Assembly (NCBI RefSeq): GCF_008123425.1
Contig: NZ_VSSS01000047.1
Span: 1-59,433, forward strand
Reading direction: 5' to 3'
Length of the DNA: 59,433 nucleotides
DNA from: Bradyrhizobium rifense
GTDB lineage: Bacteria > Pseudomonadota > Alphaproteobacteria > Rhizobiales > Xanthobacteraceae
Positions 50,017-59,433 of this stretch are shown piece by piece. The notes below the pieces were generated by a model, which was given only the letters and a program-made list of their open reading frames with translations, searched no databases and was not told the DNA's origin. A program made the translations under genes and the position numbers. The number at the start of each line of letters is the position of its first letter. Position 1 is the first letter of the stretch.

Positions 50017-50427
50017 AGTCTTATGCCTTGACCCTGTCTGTTACCGTTCAATGCCGCTGTTCTGATTATTGTTCCAAGGGTCGCTTGGAAGGTCTCTTGG
50101 GACCCGGGTTAGCCACTTAGGGTGTTCCGAACCGCATTGCGAGTCCCGAATCAGTGAAAAGCGGTTCCTAAATACCGCCCGCGACGCATGGGCGCCCTGC
50201 GCAGGCCTATTCCGGAGATTTGGGTAAAGAGCCGAAAACCTCTGCCCGGTCTGTTTCAGATTTGCGACAGCCGGCCTTTGCGGCTTGATTTTCCGCATCG
50301 CCGGCCGCTCACCGAAGGTCCAGCTTGTGCTCCTTGTCGGGTCCGGTTAGCTCGACGCATAATCGGTTCAACGATCAAGTCGGTTTGCGCGTCGCCAGCG
50401 TTTGGCCTGCCGTATGTGGAGGGAAAC
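50017..50427 (+). other. 411-base region upstream of acs
   Basis: No gene is supported. Weak dyads are visible: CCAAG-N5-CTTGG near 50074-50088 and GAACCGC/GCGGTTC at 50129-50135 and 50161-50167. A hairpin AGCCG...CGGCT with TGATTTT behind it lies near 50270-50290. A promoter-like pair sits at 50334-50363. Confidence 0.45.
50334..50363 (+). promoter_or_regulatory. Putative acs promoter
   Basis: TTGTCG (50334-50339) and CATAAT (50358-50363) are 18 bases apart. A start near 50370 would leave a leader of about 58 bases to the ATG at 50428. Confidence 0.45.
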
Positions 50428-52374
<1,947 letters not shown>

Positions 52375-52804
52375 GGATCTCGTGCCCCAGCTCTGCAGCG
52401 CCACTTGGCGGTGCGCTGCAGAGCCGGGGCCTATTCAATTGAGCGCAAAGAAAACTGGGTCCCGGCTCTGCGTCGCGTCACTTGCGTGCCGCGGCGCGTT
52501 CGGGACATGAAAACCACCCGCATTCCATCGCGCTATCGCGCGCCCCCTGAATCAACCCCGGTTCACATCCCTCACGCACTTGTCAGGGCGCGCGCAGTCC
52601 CGCCCGCATCTTTCCCGCCGAGTGTTGTTTTCAAGTCATTTACTTTATTTCGAACATTTCCTTTGTTCCCCCTGCTGGCTCGCCATTGGCGGCCGTGCGT
52701 GGAAACCATCCGGTTAACAGGTGCGGTTAAGAATCTCTGGGCGAGCCGGCGATTGCCGGTTTTGCGTGAATTTTGACGATCCGTTCGGGGCAAGGGGAAA
52801 ATTG
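52375..52804. repeat. 430-base intergenic region with a long hairpin and repeat
   Basis: No gene is supported. CTCTGCAGCG (52391-52400) pairs with CGCTGCAGAG (52414-52423), and flanking CCCC and GGGG can extend the stem, so it may end acs transcripts although no T-run follows. The next segment (to about 52512), which includes GGGTCCCGGCTCTGCGTCGC, resembles a Bradyrhizobium intergenic repeat. The last 290 bases have a T-rich patch near 52625-52660 and nothing else I can name. Confidence 0.5.
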
Positions 52805-53320
52805 ATGTCGATGAAGATTGCACTGGCGCTGGCCGCCACCATCGGGGCAGGGCTCTTGATGTCGACGGCCGCCGAGGCGCGGCCTGAAATGGTGGGGACG
52901 CACGTCGCCAACTATTCGCCCGGCACCATCTTGGTCAAAACCAGCGAGCGGCGGCTCTATCTCATTCTCGATGACGGCCACGCCGTGCGCTATCCGGTCG
53001 GCGTCGGCAAGTCCGGCAAACAGTGGGCCGGCACCACCCGCATCGACGGCAAGTACCGCAATCCGGCCTGGTCGCCGCCTGCCGAGGTGAAGCGCGACAA
53101 GCCGCAGCTTCCCGACGTCATCCCGGGCGGTTCGCCGCACAACCCGATGGGCGTTGCGGCGATGACACTGGCCGGCGGTGAATATGCCATCCACGGCACC
53201 AACGTGCCGGGCTCGGTCGGCGGCTTCGTCTCCTATGGCTGCATCCGCATGCTCAACGACGACATCACCGATCTCTACAGCCGCGTTTCCGTCGGCACGA
53301 CGGTGGTCGTGGCGCGCTGA
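52805..53320 (+). CDS. L,D-transpeptidase (YkuD/ErfK family)
   Basis: A 171-residue exported protein. A signal peptide of about 23 residues ends near AEARP. The YkuD domain (about 45-171) has IHGTNVP and the catalytic SYGCIRM, with Cys146 as nucleophile and His in the preceding HGTN segment. It cross-links peptidoglycan stems or attaches proteins to them in the periplasm. AAGGGGAAAATTG provides the ribosome binding site for ATG 52805; the longer frame from 52721 lacks one. A terminator follows at 53345. Confidence 0.93.
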   Translation: MSMKIALALAATIGAGLLMSTAAEARPEMVGTHVANYSPGTILVKTSERRLYLILDDGHAVRYPVGVGKSGKQWAGTTRIDGKYRNPAWSPPAEVKRDKPQLPDVIPGGSPHNPMGVAAMTLAGGEYAIHGTNVPGSVGGFVSYGCIRMLNDDITDLYSRVSVGTTVVVAR

Positions 53321-53344
53321 TCGCCGCAACCAAAACAGCGATCG

Positions 53345-53374
53345 AAAGAGCCGCGTTTCGGCGCGGCTTTTTTG
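53345..53374 (+). terminator. Rho-independent terminator of the L,D-transpeptidase gene
   Basis: AGCCGCG (53349-53355) pairs with CGCGGCT (53362-53368). The stem is extended by AAAG with TTTT pairs, around a TTTCGG loop. TTTTTTG completes it. It ends just before the nuclease stop at 53375, so it may act in both directions. Confidence 0.8.
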
Positions 53375-53965
53375 TTACCAGAAGCGCCAGCCGCGCGCGC
53401 ACCAGCCATCGCGATGACCGCCATTGTAGCTGCGCGCGAAACCGCCCGCGAGCATCGCCGCCGAGACGTTGGCGGTCCGTCTGGTCGCGACATCGGCGAG
53501 AACGCGCCCGTATTTCTCCGAGCCGAGATTGTAGATGGTGACGCCGCCCTGGCCGAGCAGATTGCGCAGCGCCCCGGTGGCGGCCTCCGCCCTGTCCAGC
53601 TCGTCCTGACAGGACGCCTTCATCTCGGGCGCATCGATGCCGCGCAGACGAACCCGCGCGACAAGATCGCGCCCGTCGCGTTGATGCACGCGCGCAAGGA
53701 AGGTGTCGCCGTCGATGGTGCGGATGACGTCGATCGGGAGGTGGCTGTCGGGATTGCCGGACTGCTGCAGAATGATCTCGGCGTCCTGCGTGCGCTCGTC
53801 GGTGGGATAGGGAATCGGCCAGTTCGTCCCGTGCCTAAACGTGAGCACGACCGCCACAACGACAGCGACGACGAACATCCACGGCAACAGTCCGGAGAAG
53901 CGGCGGCCGAATGGCGAGCCACCGTAAGACGGGCGATATGGATGACCGGGGTCGAAGCGCGGCAT
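53375..53965 (-). CDS. Membrane-anchored thermonuclease (SNase) family protein
   Basis: A 196-residue protein. One membrane helix lies at about 27-43, preceded by a Gly/Ser/Pro-rich N-terminus. The SNase domain (about 75-180) has IDGDTFLARV with the metal-site Asp, RLRGIDAPEMK with Arg and Asp, and EKYGRVLADV with the catalytic Glu/Arg pair, so activity is likely. It degrades nucleic acids near the membrane, with calcium as the metal. It is convergent with the transpeptidase gene and 58 bases before the SDHAF4-like gene's stop. Confidence 0.88.
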   Translation of the reverse strand: MPRFDPGHPYRPSYGGSPFGRRFSGLLPWMFVVAVVVAVVLTFRHGTNWPIPYPTDERTQDAEIILQQSGNPDSHLPIDVIRTIDGDTFLARVHQRDGRDLVARVRLRGIDAPEMKASCQDELDRAEAATGALRNLLGQGGVTIYNLGSEKYGRVLADVATRRTANVSAAMLAGGFARSYNGGHRDGWCARGWRFW

Positions 53966-54023
53966 CCGCGCACGCTAGGTCTGAGTCGGCCAGGTCGACA
54001 AGAGAGCCTCAAAGACCTGAGCG

Positions 54024-54221
54024 TCAAAAGTCCGAGGCGATGCCCTTACGTTCCCAATCGCCGTAGCGCGTCGGCTCGGGTCCCTTCGGCCCCTGCAATT
54101 CCTTCGGCGCCGCCTCGGTATTGGCCGCGGCGGCCTGCCGGCGCGCCTCGGCTTCGGACAGCGCGCGCTGGGCGGCCGGCGGCAGGGGCTTGCGATCGGG
54201 AACGGGAGGCTGGTCACTCAT
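54024..54221 (-). CDS. DUF1674 protein, SDHAF4-like succinate dehydrogenase assembly factor
   Basis: A 65-residue protein with the DUF1674 C-terminal signature PTRYGDWERKGIASDF and a Pro/Ala-rich N-terminal half. Its mitochondrial relative SDHAF4 helps load FAD-bound SdhA during complex II assembly; the bacterial role is inferred. The frame is open to 54341, but ATG 54221 gives the compact protein usual for the family. It is divergent from the methyltransferase gene and not next to sdh genes here. Confidence 0.88.
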   Translation of the reverse strand: MSDQPPVPDRKPLPPAAQRALSEAEARRQAAAANTEAAPKELQGPKGPEPTRYGDWERKGIASDF

Positions 54222-54408
54222 CGTCGGGGTCCTAGCGCAGGATCGAAGGTGGCGCGACGTCCAATTGCGCATTGCTGAAATGGCCGCGAAGGGCTGAAAT
54301 CGCCAGAGGCCATTCTTACATTTGGCATATTCGCATGCCACAGCTGGTGTCCTTAAGGCATGCGCCCATATTGGCGGAACTGCCGCTCGCTCAGAACCTT
54401 ACTTCCGC

Positions 54409-55755
54409 ATGCCATCTCAACGTTTTGCCCCTCCGTCCGAAGTGCCCGGTCTCGCGGCGCGGCGGATTGCTGCCGACATCGTCGACGGCGTCCTGCACAA
54501 GCACCGCACGCTCGATGACCAGCTCGACGGCTCCGGCGCCCATCCCGGACTGAAGACGCTCGCCGACCGTGACCGCGCGCTGATGCGGCGGCTGGTCGCA
54601 ACCATCCTTCGCCGCCTCGGCACGCTCGGCCACGTGTTGTCGCGCCTGCTCGACAAAGGCATTCCTTCCGACGCACCGCGCGCGCAGAGCGCGCTCCTGA
54701 TCGGCGCCGCCCAGATCCTCTGGATGGACGTGCCCGATCACGCCGCGGTCGATCTCTCGGTTCGCCTGGTGCAATCCGACCGGCGCGCCGCGCGCTATGC
54801 CGGCCTCGTCAACGCCGTGCTGCGCCGCTGCGCGCGCGAGGGCCAGGCGCTGGTCGAGGAGGTCGCCACGCAATCGCTGGACCTGCCGCCCTGGCTGATG
54901 GCGCGCTGGAGCGTCCATTACGGCGAGGCGACGGCACGGGACATGGCGCTCGCCCTTGGCCACGAACCTTCGCTGGATCTGACCGTGAAGTCGGATGCCG
55001 AGCAGTGGGCGAGCCGGCTGCACGGCGAAGTGCTGCCGACCGGATCAGTGCGCACGGTGCTGCACGGCGCCGTGACGATGCTGCCCGGCTTCACCGAAGG
55101 ACAATGGTGGGTGCAGGACGCCGCGGCCGCACTGCCGGTCCGGCTGTTCGGCGACATCAAAGGTAAATCCATTGCCGATCTCTGTGCTGCGCCCGGCGGC
55201 AAGACCGCGCAGCTGGCGCAGGCCGGCGCGCATGTCACAGCGATCGACCGTTCGCCAGCCCGGGTGGCGCGCCTGCGCGAAAACCTCAACCGTCTGTCGC
55301 TCCAGGCCGAGACTGTCGTCGCCGACGCCGCGGAATGGGCGGGCCAGGCGGATGGCCTCGATGGAGTCCTGATCGACGCGCCCTGCACCTCGACCGGGAC
55401 GATCCGTCGGCACCCGGATGTTGCGTGGCTGCGCCAGGAGTCCGACGTCGCTGCGACGACCATTCTCCAGCAACGGCTGCTGCGCAAATCCGTCTCGTTG
55501 CTCAAGCCCGGCGGTATGATGGTCTACTGCACCTGTTCGCTGGAACCCGAAGAAGGCGAGCAAGCGATCGCCACGCTGCTGGCTGCAGAGCCTGCGCTTC
55601 GCCGCGTGCCGATCGAGGCCAGCGAGGTCTTCGGGCTCAGCGAGATCATCACCACTGAGGGCGATCTCCGGACCCTGCCGAGCCACCTGCCGCACACCGA
55701 CCCGAAGCTCGGCGGGCTCGACGGATTTTTCGCGACCCGGCTTGTTAAATACTGA
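54409..55755 (+). CDS. RsmB/NOP-family rRNA cytosine methyltransferase
   Basis: A 448-residue protein. An N-terminal NusB-like helical RNA-binding part (about 1-150) precedes the SAM-dependent domain with the SAM site DLCAAPGGKTAQLAQAGAHV (about 260-279), DAPCTSTGTIRRHP (catalytic Cys) and VYCTCSLEPEEGEQA (second Cys). It makes m5C in 16S rRNA, most like RsmB. The upstream frame from 54322 lacks a good start; ATG 54409 gives a short lead into the family. The order with the heparinase-like gene and purH is kept in relatives. Confidence 0.9.
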   Translation: MPSQRFAPPSEVPGLAARRIAADIVDGVLHKHRTLDDQLDGSGAHPGLKTLADRDRALMRRLVATILRRLGTLGHVLSRLLDKGIPSDAPRAQSALLIGAAQILWMDVPDHAAVDLSVRLVQSDRRAARYAGLVNAVLRRCAREGQALVEEVATQSLDLPPWLMARWSVHYGEATARDMALALGHEPSLDLTVKSDAEQWASRLHGEVLPTGSVRTVLHGAVTMLPGFTEGQWWVQDAAAALPVRLFGDIKGKSIADLCAAPGGKTAQLAQAGAHVTAIDRSPARVARLRENLNRLSLQAETVVADAAEWAGQADGLDGVLIDAPCTSTGTIRRHPDVAWLRQESDVAATTILQQRLLRKSVSLLKPGGMMVYCTCSLEPEEGEQAIATLLAAEPALRRVPIEASEVFGLSEIITTEGDLRTLPSHLPHTDPKLGGLDGFFATRLVKY

Positions 55756-55873
55756 TTTTGCACCGGATTTTGCTACCGCTGGACTGATTCGGGGTCATTC
55801 AAGATGGTGTCCGCGGTCCGATTTTGGGATTAATAAGGATTCGTCGGAGTCCTCTCCCCCTTCAAGGCAAGGC

Positions 55874-57631
55874 GTGTCGGTCGCTCAACGCAGACGTATC
55901 TCGACGCTGGTGATGAACCGCTTCGCGCGGAACATGCTCGCGCGCGCGAGCGGCGGCTCCGTTGCGCTGTCGCGGGTCTGGCCGGGCCGGACCGATCGGC
56001 TGATCATCGCGCCGCACGACCTGCGCACCGCGGATGCCACACGCGCCGCCGAGATCTATGCGGGGCGCTTCGTCTTCGCCGGCAAGATCGTCAACTGCCA
56101 CGGCCGCTCGATCTTCGATCTCGATCCGCCTTCGGAAGATTGGGAGGTCGCGCTGCTCGGCTTCGGCTGGCTGCGGCACCTGCGCGCTGCCGACACCGCG
56201 CTGACCCGGGCGAATGCGCGCGCATTGGTCGAGGACTGGATCAGCAACCCCGCCAACAAGCGCCGGCCCGTCGCCCGCCGTGCCGACGTGCTGGCGCGGC
56301 GCGTGATCTCACTGCTGTCGCAGGCGCCGCTGGTGCTCAACGACACCGACAACAAATTCTACCGCCGCTATCTGCGCGCGCTGGCACGCGAGATTCGCTT
56401 CCTGCGCTTCACCATGGTCAACATTCCGGACGGGGTGCCGAAGCTCCAGGTGCTGATCGCGCTGTGCTACACGACGCTCTGCCTCGCCAACCAGGCCCGT
56501 CACATCCGCAGCGCGTCGAAAAAGCTCTCCGACGAACTGCAGCGGCAGATTCTCCCCGACGGCGGCCACATCTCGCGCAACCCGGGCGCGCTGATCGAGC
56601 TGCTGATCGACCTGTTGCCGCTGCGGCAGACTTTTGCCGCGCGCAACATCGCGCCGCCGCCGGCGCTGCTCAATGCGATCGACCGCATGATGCCGATGCT
56701 GCGCTTCTTCCGGCACGGCGACGGCAATTTCGCCTTGTTCAACGGCATGAGCGCGACGCCGTCGGATCTGCTCGCCACGCTGCTCGCCTATGATGATACC
56801 CACGGCACCCCGATGGCGAACATGCCGCATACCGGCTTCCAGCGCCTCGATGCCGGCCCGACCACGCTGATCATCGACACCGGCCCGCCGCCGCCGCCCG
56901 GCGTCAGCCACGACGCACATGCCGGCTGCCTGTCGTTCGAGCTGTCCTCCGGCATCAGCCGCATTGTCACCAATTGCGGCATGCCGACCACCGGCCGCGA
57001 CAATTGGCGACCGTTCGCGCGCGGCACCGCGGCGCATTCGACGCTGACATATCACGAGACGTCGTCCTGCCAGTTCGTCGAGATGTCGGCGATGAAGCGG
57101 CTGCTGCACGGCGCGCCGATCATCAGCGGCCCCCATGAGGTGGAGAGCTATCGCGAAATCGTGCAGGACGGCACGCTGCTCACGGCCGCGCATGACGGCT
57201 ATCTCGCTAAGTTCGGCGTGATCCATCGCCGCGTGCTGATGGTCGCCAATGACGGCGCGCGGATCGATGGCGAGGATACGCTGTCGCCGCCGCAAGGCGC
57301 GCGCCTCAAGGGCGCCGACGCCGATTTCGCGCTGCGCTTCCACCTGCATCCCGCGGTGAAGGCGAGCCGGCTGTCGGACGCCCGCGGCGTCATGCTGGTG
57401 CTGCCGAACCGCGACGTCTGGACCTTCGAAGCCCTCGACGACAAGGTCGATCTCGAGGACAGCGTGTTCCTGGCCGGCAATGACGGCCCCCGCCGCACCG
57501 CGCAGATCGTGATCCGCCAGGATGCCCGCCAGGCGCCCTCGATCCGCTGGAGCTTTGTGCGTTCCACCGCCTCGCCAGCGGTCACCAATGCCCGCCGAAA
57601 TGCGCGGCGCGAGCCGGAACTTCCGCTGTAA
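55874..57631 (+). CDS. Heparinase II/III family protein
   Basis: A 585-residue protein. An alpha-helical N-terminal half (about 60-320) with the segment FLRFTMVNIPDGVPKLQVL is followed by a beta-rich C-terminal half (about 330-570) with the segments THGTPMANMPHTGFQRL and TLTYHETSSCQFVE, the pattern of heparinase II/III-like lyases. Family members cleave uronic acid-containing polysaccharides; the substrate here is unknown and no signal peptide is evident. The frame is open to 55742, but GTG 55874 opens on the usual start SVAQRRRISTL with CAAGG nearby. It lies between the methyltransferase and purH. Confidence 0.83.
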   Translation: MSVAQRRRISTLVMNRFARNMLARASGGSVALSRVWPGRTDRLIIAPHDLRTADATRAAEIYAGRFVFAGKIVNCHGRSIFDLDPPSEDWEVALLGFGWLRHLRAADTALTRANARALVEDWISNPANKRRPVARRADVLARRVISLLSQAPLVLNDTDNKFYRRYLRALAREIRFLRFTMVNIPDGVPKLQVLIALCYTTLCLANQARHIRSASKKLSDELQRQILPDGGHISRNPGALIELLIDLLPLRQTFAARNIAPPPALLNAIDRMMPMLRFFRHGDGNFALFNGMSATPSDLLATLLAYDDTHGTPMANMPHTGFQRLDAGPTTLIIDTGPPPPPGVSHDAHAGCLSFELSSGISRIVTNCGMPTTGRDNWRPFARGTAAHSTLTYHETSSCQFVEMSAMKRLLHGAPIISGPHEVESYREIVQDGTLLTAAHDGYLAKFGVIHRRVLMVANDGARIDGEDTLSPPQGARLKGADADFALRFHLHPAVKASRLSDARGVMLVLPNRDVWTFEALDDKVDLEDSVFLAGNDGPRRTAQIVIRQDARQAPSIRWSFVRSTASPAVTNARRNARREPELPL

Positions 57632-57796
57632 AGAGCTGCGATTCGGCCTATCTGATCGTTGTGAAGGGCCTCGAAAACTGCTATCGAGCGCTCGTTCGCG
57701 CGACTGGCGACCTTGGATGGAGCACCATCGGGAAGCGCGACACATATCCGCCGCGCGCCTGGGCATAGACACTCCTTAAGACAGAGGATCTTGCTC

Positions 57797-59389
57797 ATGA
57801 CTGACCATCCCCGCCGCGTCACCCGCGCCCTGCTTTCCGTCTCCGACAAAACCGGCCTGATCGAATTCGCCAAGGCGCTTGTCGCGCATGATGTCGAGCT
57901 GGTCTCGACCGGCGGCACCGCAAAAGCGATCGCCGCCGCCGGCCTCAAGGTAAAGGACGTTTCCGACCTCACCGGCTTCCCCGAGATGATGGACGGCCGC
58001 GTCAAGACGCTGCATCCGAAGGTGCATGGCGGCCTGCTCGCGATCCGCGACAACAAGGACCACACAGAGGCGATGAAGGCGCACGGCATCGCGCCGATCG
58101 ATCTCCTCGTCGTCAACCTCTATCCGTTCGAGGCGACCGTCGACAAAGGCGCGGGCTTTGAAGACTGCATCGAGAACATCGACATCGGTGGCCCCGCGAT
58201 GATCCGCGCCGCCGCCAAGAACCATGACGATGTCGCGGTCGTGGTCGAGGCCGACGACTACACGGCCGTGCTCGACGAGCTCGCCGCCAACAAGGGCGCA
58301 ACCACGCTGAAGCTGCGCCGGCGGCTTGCCGCAAAGGCCTATGCGCGCACCGCGGCTTACGATGCTGCGATCTCGAACTGGTTCAACCGCCAGATCGAGA
58401 TCGACGCGCCCGATTTCCGCGCCTTCGGCGGCAAATTGATCCAGTCGCTGCGCTACGGCGAGAACCCGCATCAGACCGCCGCGTTCTACGCGACGCCCGA
58501 CAAGCGCCCGGGCGTTTCGACCGCGCGGCAGCTGCAGGGCAAGGAGCTCTCCTACAACAACATCAATGACACCGACGCGGCCTACGAATGCATCGGCGAG
58601 TTCGACACCAAGCGCACCGCGGCCTGCGTCATCGTCAAGCACGCCAATCCCTGCGGCATCGCCGAAGGCGCGAACCTCGTCGACGCCTATCGCAAGGCGC
58701 TCGCTTGCGATTCCACCTCGGCATTCGGCGGTATCATTGCGATGAACCGCGCGCTCGACGCCGACACCGCTCGCGAGATCACGAAAATCTTCACCGAGGT
58801 GATCATCGCGCCCGACGCCAGCGAAGAAGCGATCGCCATCATCGGCGCGCGCAAGAACCTTCGTCTGTTGCTCGCCGGCAGCTTGCCCGATCCGCGTACC
58901 GCTGGTCTCACCGCAAAGACCGTGGCGGGTGGTCTGCTCGTGCAGAGCCGCGACAACGCTGTTGTCGACGACATGACCTTCAAGGTCGTGACCAAGCGTG
59001 CGCCGACCGATGCCGAGATGCGCGACCTCAAATTCGCATTCCGGGTCGCAAAACACGTCAAGTCAAACACCATCATCTACGCCAAGGATCTCGCCACCGT
59101 CGGCATCGGCGCGGGCCAGATGAGCCGCGTGGATTCAGCGCGGATCGCCGCTCGCAAGGCGCAGGATGCGGCCAACGAGCTGAAGCTCGCGGAGCCGCTG
59201 ACCAAGGGTTCGGTCGTGGCGTCGGATGCATTCTTCCCGTTTGCTGACGGCATGCTCGCCTGCATCGAAGCTGGCGCCACCGCCGTGGTGCAGCCCGGCG
59301 GTTCGATGCGCGATGACGAGGTGATCAAGGCCGCCGACGAGCACGGCATCGCCATGGTGTTCACCGGCACGCGGCATTTCAGGCACTGA
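57797..59389 (+). CDS. purH: Bifunctional AICAR transformylase / IMP cyclohydrolase
   Basis: A 530-residue enzyme for the last two steps of IMP synthesis. The N-terminal IMP cyclohydrolase (MGS-like, about 1-200) has LISVSDKTGLIEFAK-type and FPEMMDGRVKTLHPKVHGG segments. The C-terminal AICAR transformylase (about 200-530) has KHANPCGIAE with the catalytic Lys-His pair and the closing GIAMVFTGTRHFRH. The frame is open to 57713, but ATG 57797 with AGAGGA upstream gives the usual N-terminus. It is the last gene of the window; 44 bases remain after its stop. Confidence 0.97.
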   Translation: MTDHPRRVTRALLSVSDKTGLIEFAKALVAHDVELVSTGGTAKAIAAAGLKVKDVSDLTGFPEMMDGRVKTLHPKVHGGLLAIRDNKDHTEAMKAHGIAPIDLLVVNLYPFEATVDKGAGFEDCIENIDIGGPAMIRAAAKNHDDVAVVVEADDYTAVLDELAANKGATTLKLRRRLAAKAYARTAAYDAAISNWFNRQIEIDAPDFRAFGGKLIQSLRYGENPHQTAAFYATPDKRPGVSTARQLQGKELSYNNINDTDAAYECIGEFDTKRTAACVIVKHANPCGIAEGANLVDAYRKALACDSTSAFGGIIAMNRALDADTAREITKIFTEVIIAPDASEEAIAIIGARKNLRLLLAGSLPDPRTAGLTAKTVAGGLLVQSRDNAVVDDMTFKVVTKRAPTDAEMRDLKFAFRVAKHVKSNTIIYAKDLATVGIGAGQMSRVDSARIAARKAQDAANELKLAEPLTKGSVVASDAFFPFADGMLACIEAGATAVVQPGGSMRDDEVIKAADEHGIAMVFTGTRHFRH

Positions 59390-59433
59390 TCTCCCAACGG
59401 GTCGTCCCGGCATTCGCCCTAGGGGATGCACAC

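Noticed and set aside
50028..50056. A TTGACC-like -35 element downstream of the topoisomerase start
   Set aside because: There is no matching -10 element at 16-18 bases. The pair at 50334-50363 is better placed for acs.
56309..57772. A 487-residue frame antisense to the heparinase-like gene
   Set aside because: Composition-driven; the sense gene fits a family and lies in a conserved order.

Overview
This is a high-GC stretch of chromosome from an alphaproteobacterium, most likely Bradyrhizobium or a close relative in the Nitrobacteraceae. The evidence is the very GC-rich third codon positions, the gene order (rsmB-type methyltransferase, heparinase II/III-like gene, purH; tsaD-gpsA; hemD, mitofilin-like gene, hemY), and several families of palindromic intergenic repeats of the kind scattered through Bradyrhizobium genomes. 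I see no phage, transposase, plasmid functions, CRISPR array or rRNA. Most of the window is ordinary core genome with short lineage-specific insertions.

Layout. 0-2 kb: 3' part of a long proline/alanine-rich OmpA-family protein whose start lies before the window, ended by a strong terminator. 2-8 kb (minus strand): argG, a PAP2 phosphatase, a small membrane protein, rlmN, an IalB-family protein and a dienoyl-CoA-reductase-like SDR. 8-16 kb: a quinone oxidoreductase, a Sel1-like membrane protein with a TAXI-family binding protein, DUF1232 and pterin dehydratase genes, a second membrane-anchored TAXI protein, and a Tat-exported PhoD-like phosphatase. 15.5-19 kb: an orphan receiver protein divergent from a Crp/Fnr regulator, then typA. 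19-24 kb: an amine oxidase and a compact minus-strand unit (hydrolase, DUF2269, SDR fused to a DoxX-like membrane domain, DCC protein). 24-27 kb: GNAT, ppa, folD, a decayed DUF167 gene, yggT-family gene and tRNA-Ala(CGC). 27-36 kb: enoyl-CoA hydratase, glutamine amidotransferase, SDR, TerB, class III cyclase, cytochrome P450, Tat-exported hydrolase and an MFS exporter. 36-39 kb: secreted small proteins and a NodB-type deacetylase. 39-47 kb: tRNA-Thr(CGT), hemY, a mitofilin-like gene and hemD, divergent from tsaD-gpsA, then an exported esterase and an EVE-domain protein. 47-59 kb: a second class III cyclase, SRPBCC protein, topoisomerase IB, acs, an L,D-transpeptidase, a nuclease, an SDHAF4-like factor, an rRNA methyltransferase, a heparinase-like gene and purH.

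The most interesting signal is regulatory. Three near-perfect CRP-type operators (TGTGA-N6-TCACG or GTGA-N6-TCAC) lie in the intergenic DNA of the 37.2-39.0 kb block, next to genes for secreted or envelope proteins: a Cys-rich protein, a polysaccharide deacetylase and a Thr/Pro-rich protein. The same window carries two class III nucleotide cyclases and a Crp/Fnr-family regulator. Other points worth a look are the hydrolase-P450-cyclase-TerB run, a TAXI binding protein with receptor-like topology, the DUF167 remnant between the yggT-family gene and folD, and the absence of hemC beside hemD.

Where the longest open frame ran into upstream non-coding or repeat DNA, I chose an internal start from the ribosome binding site and the family's usual N-terminus, and I say so in the entry.
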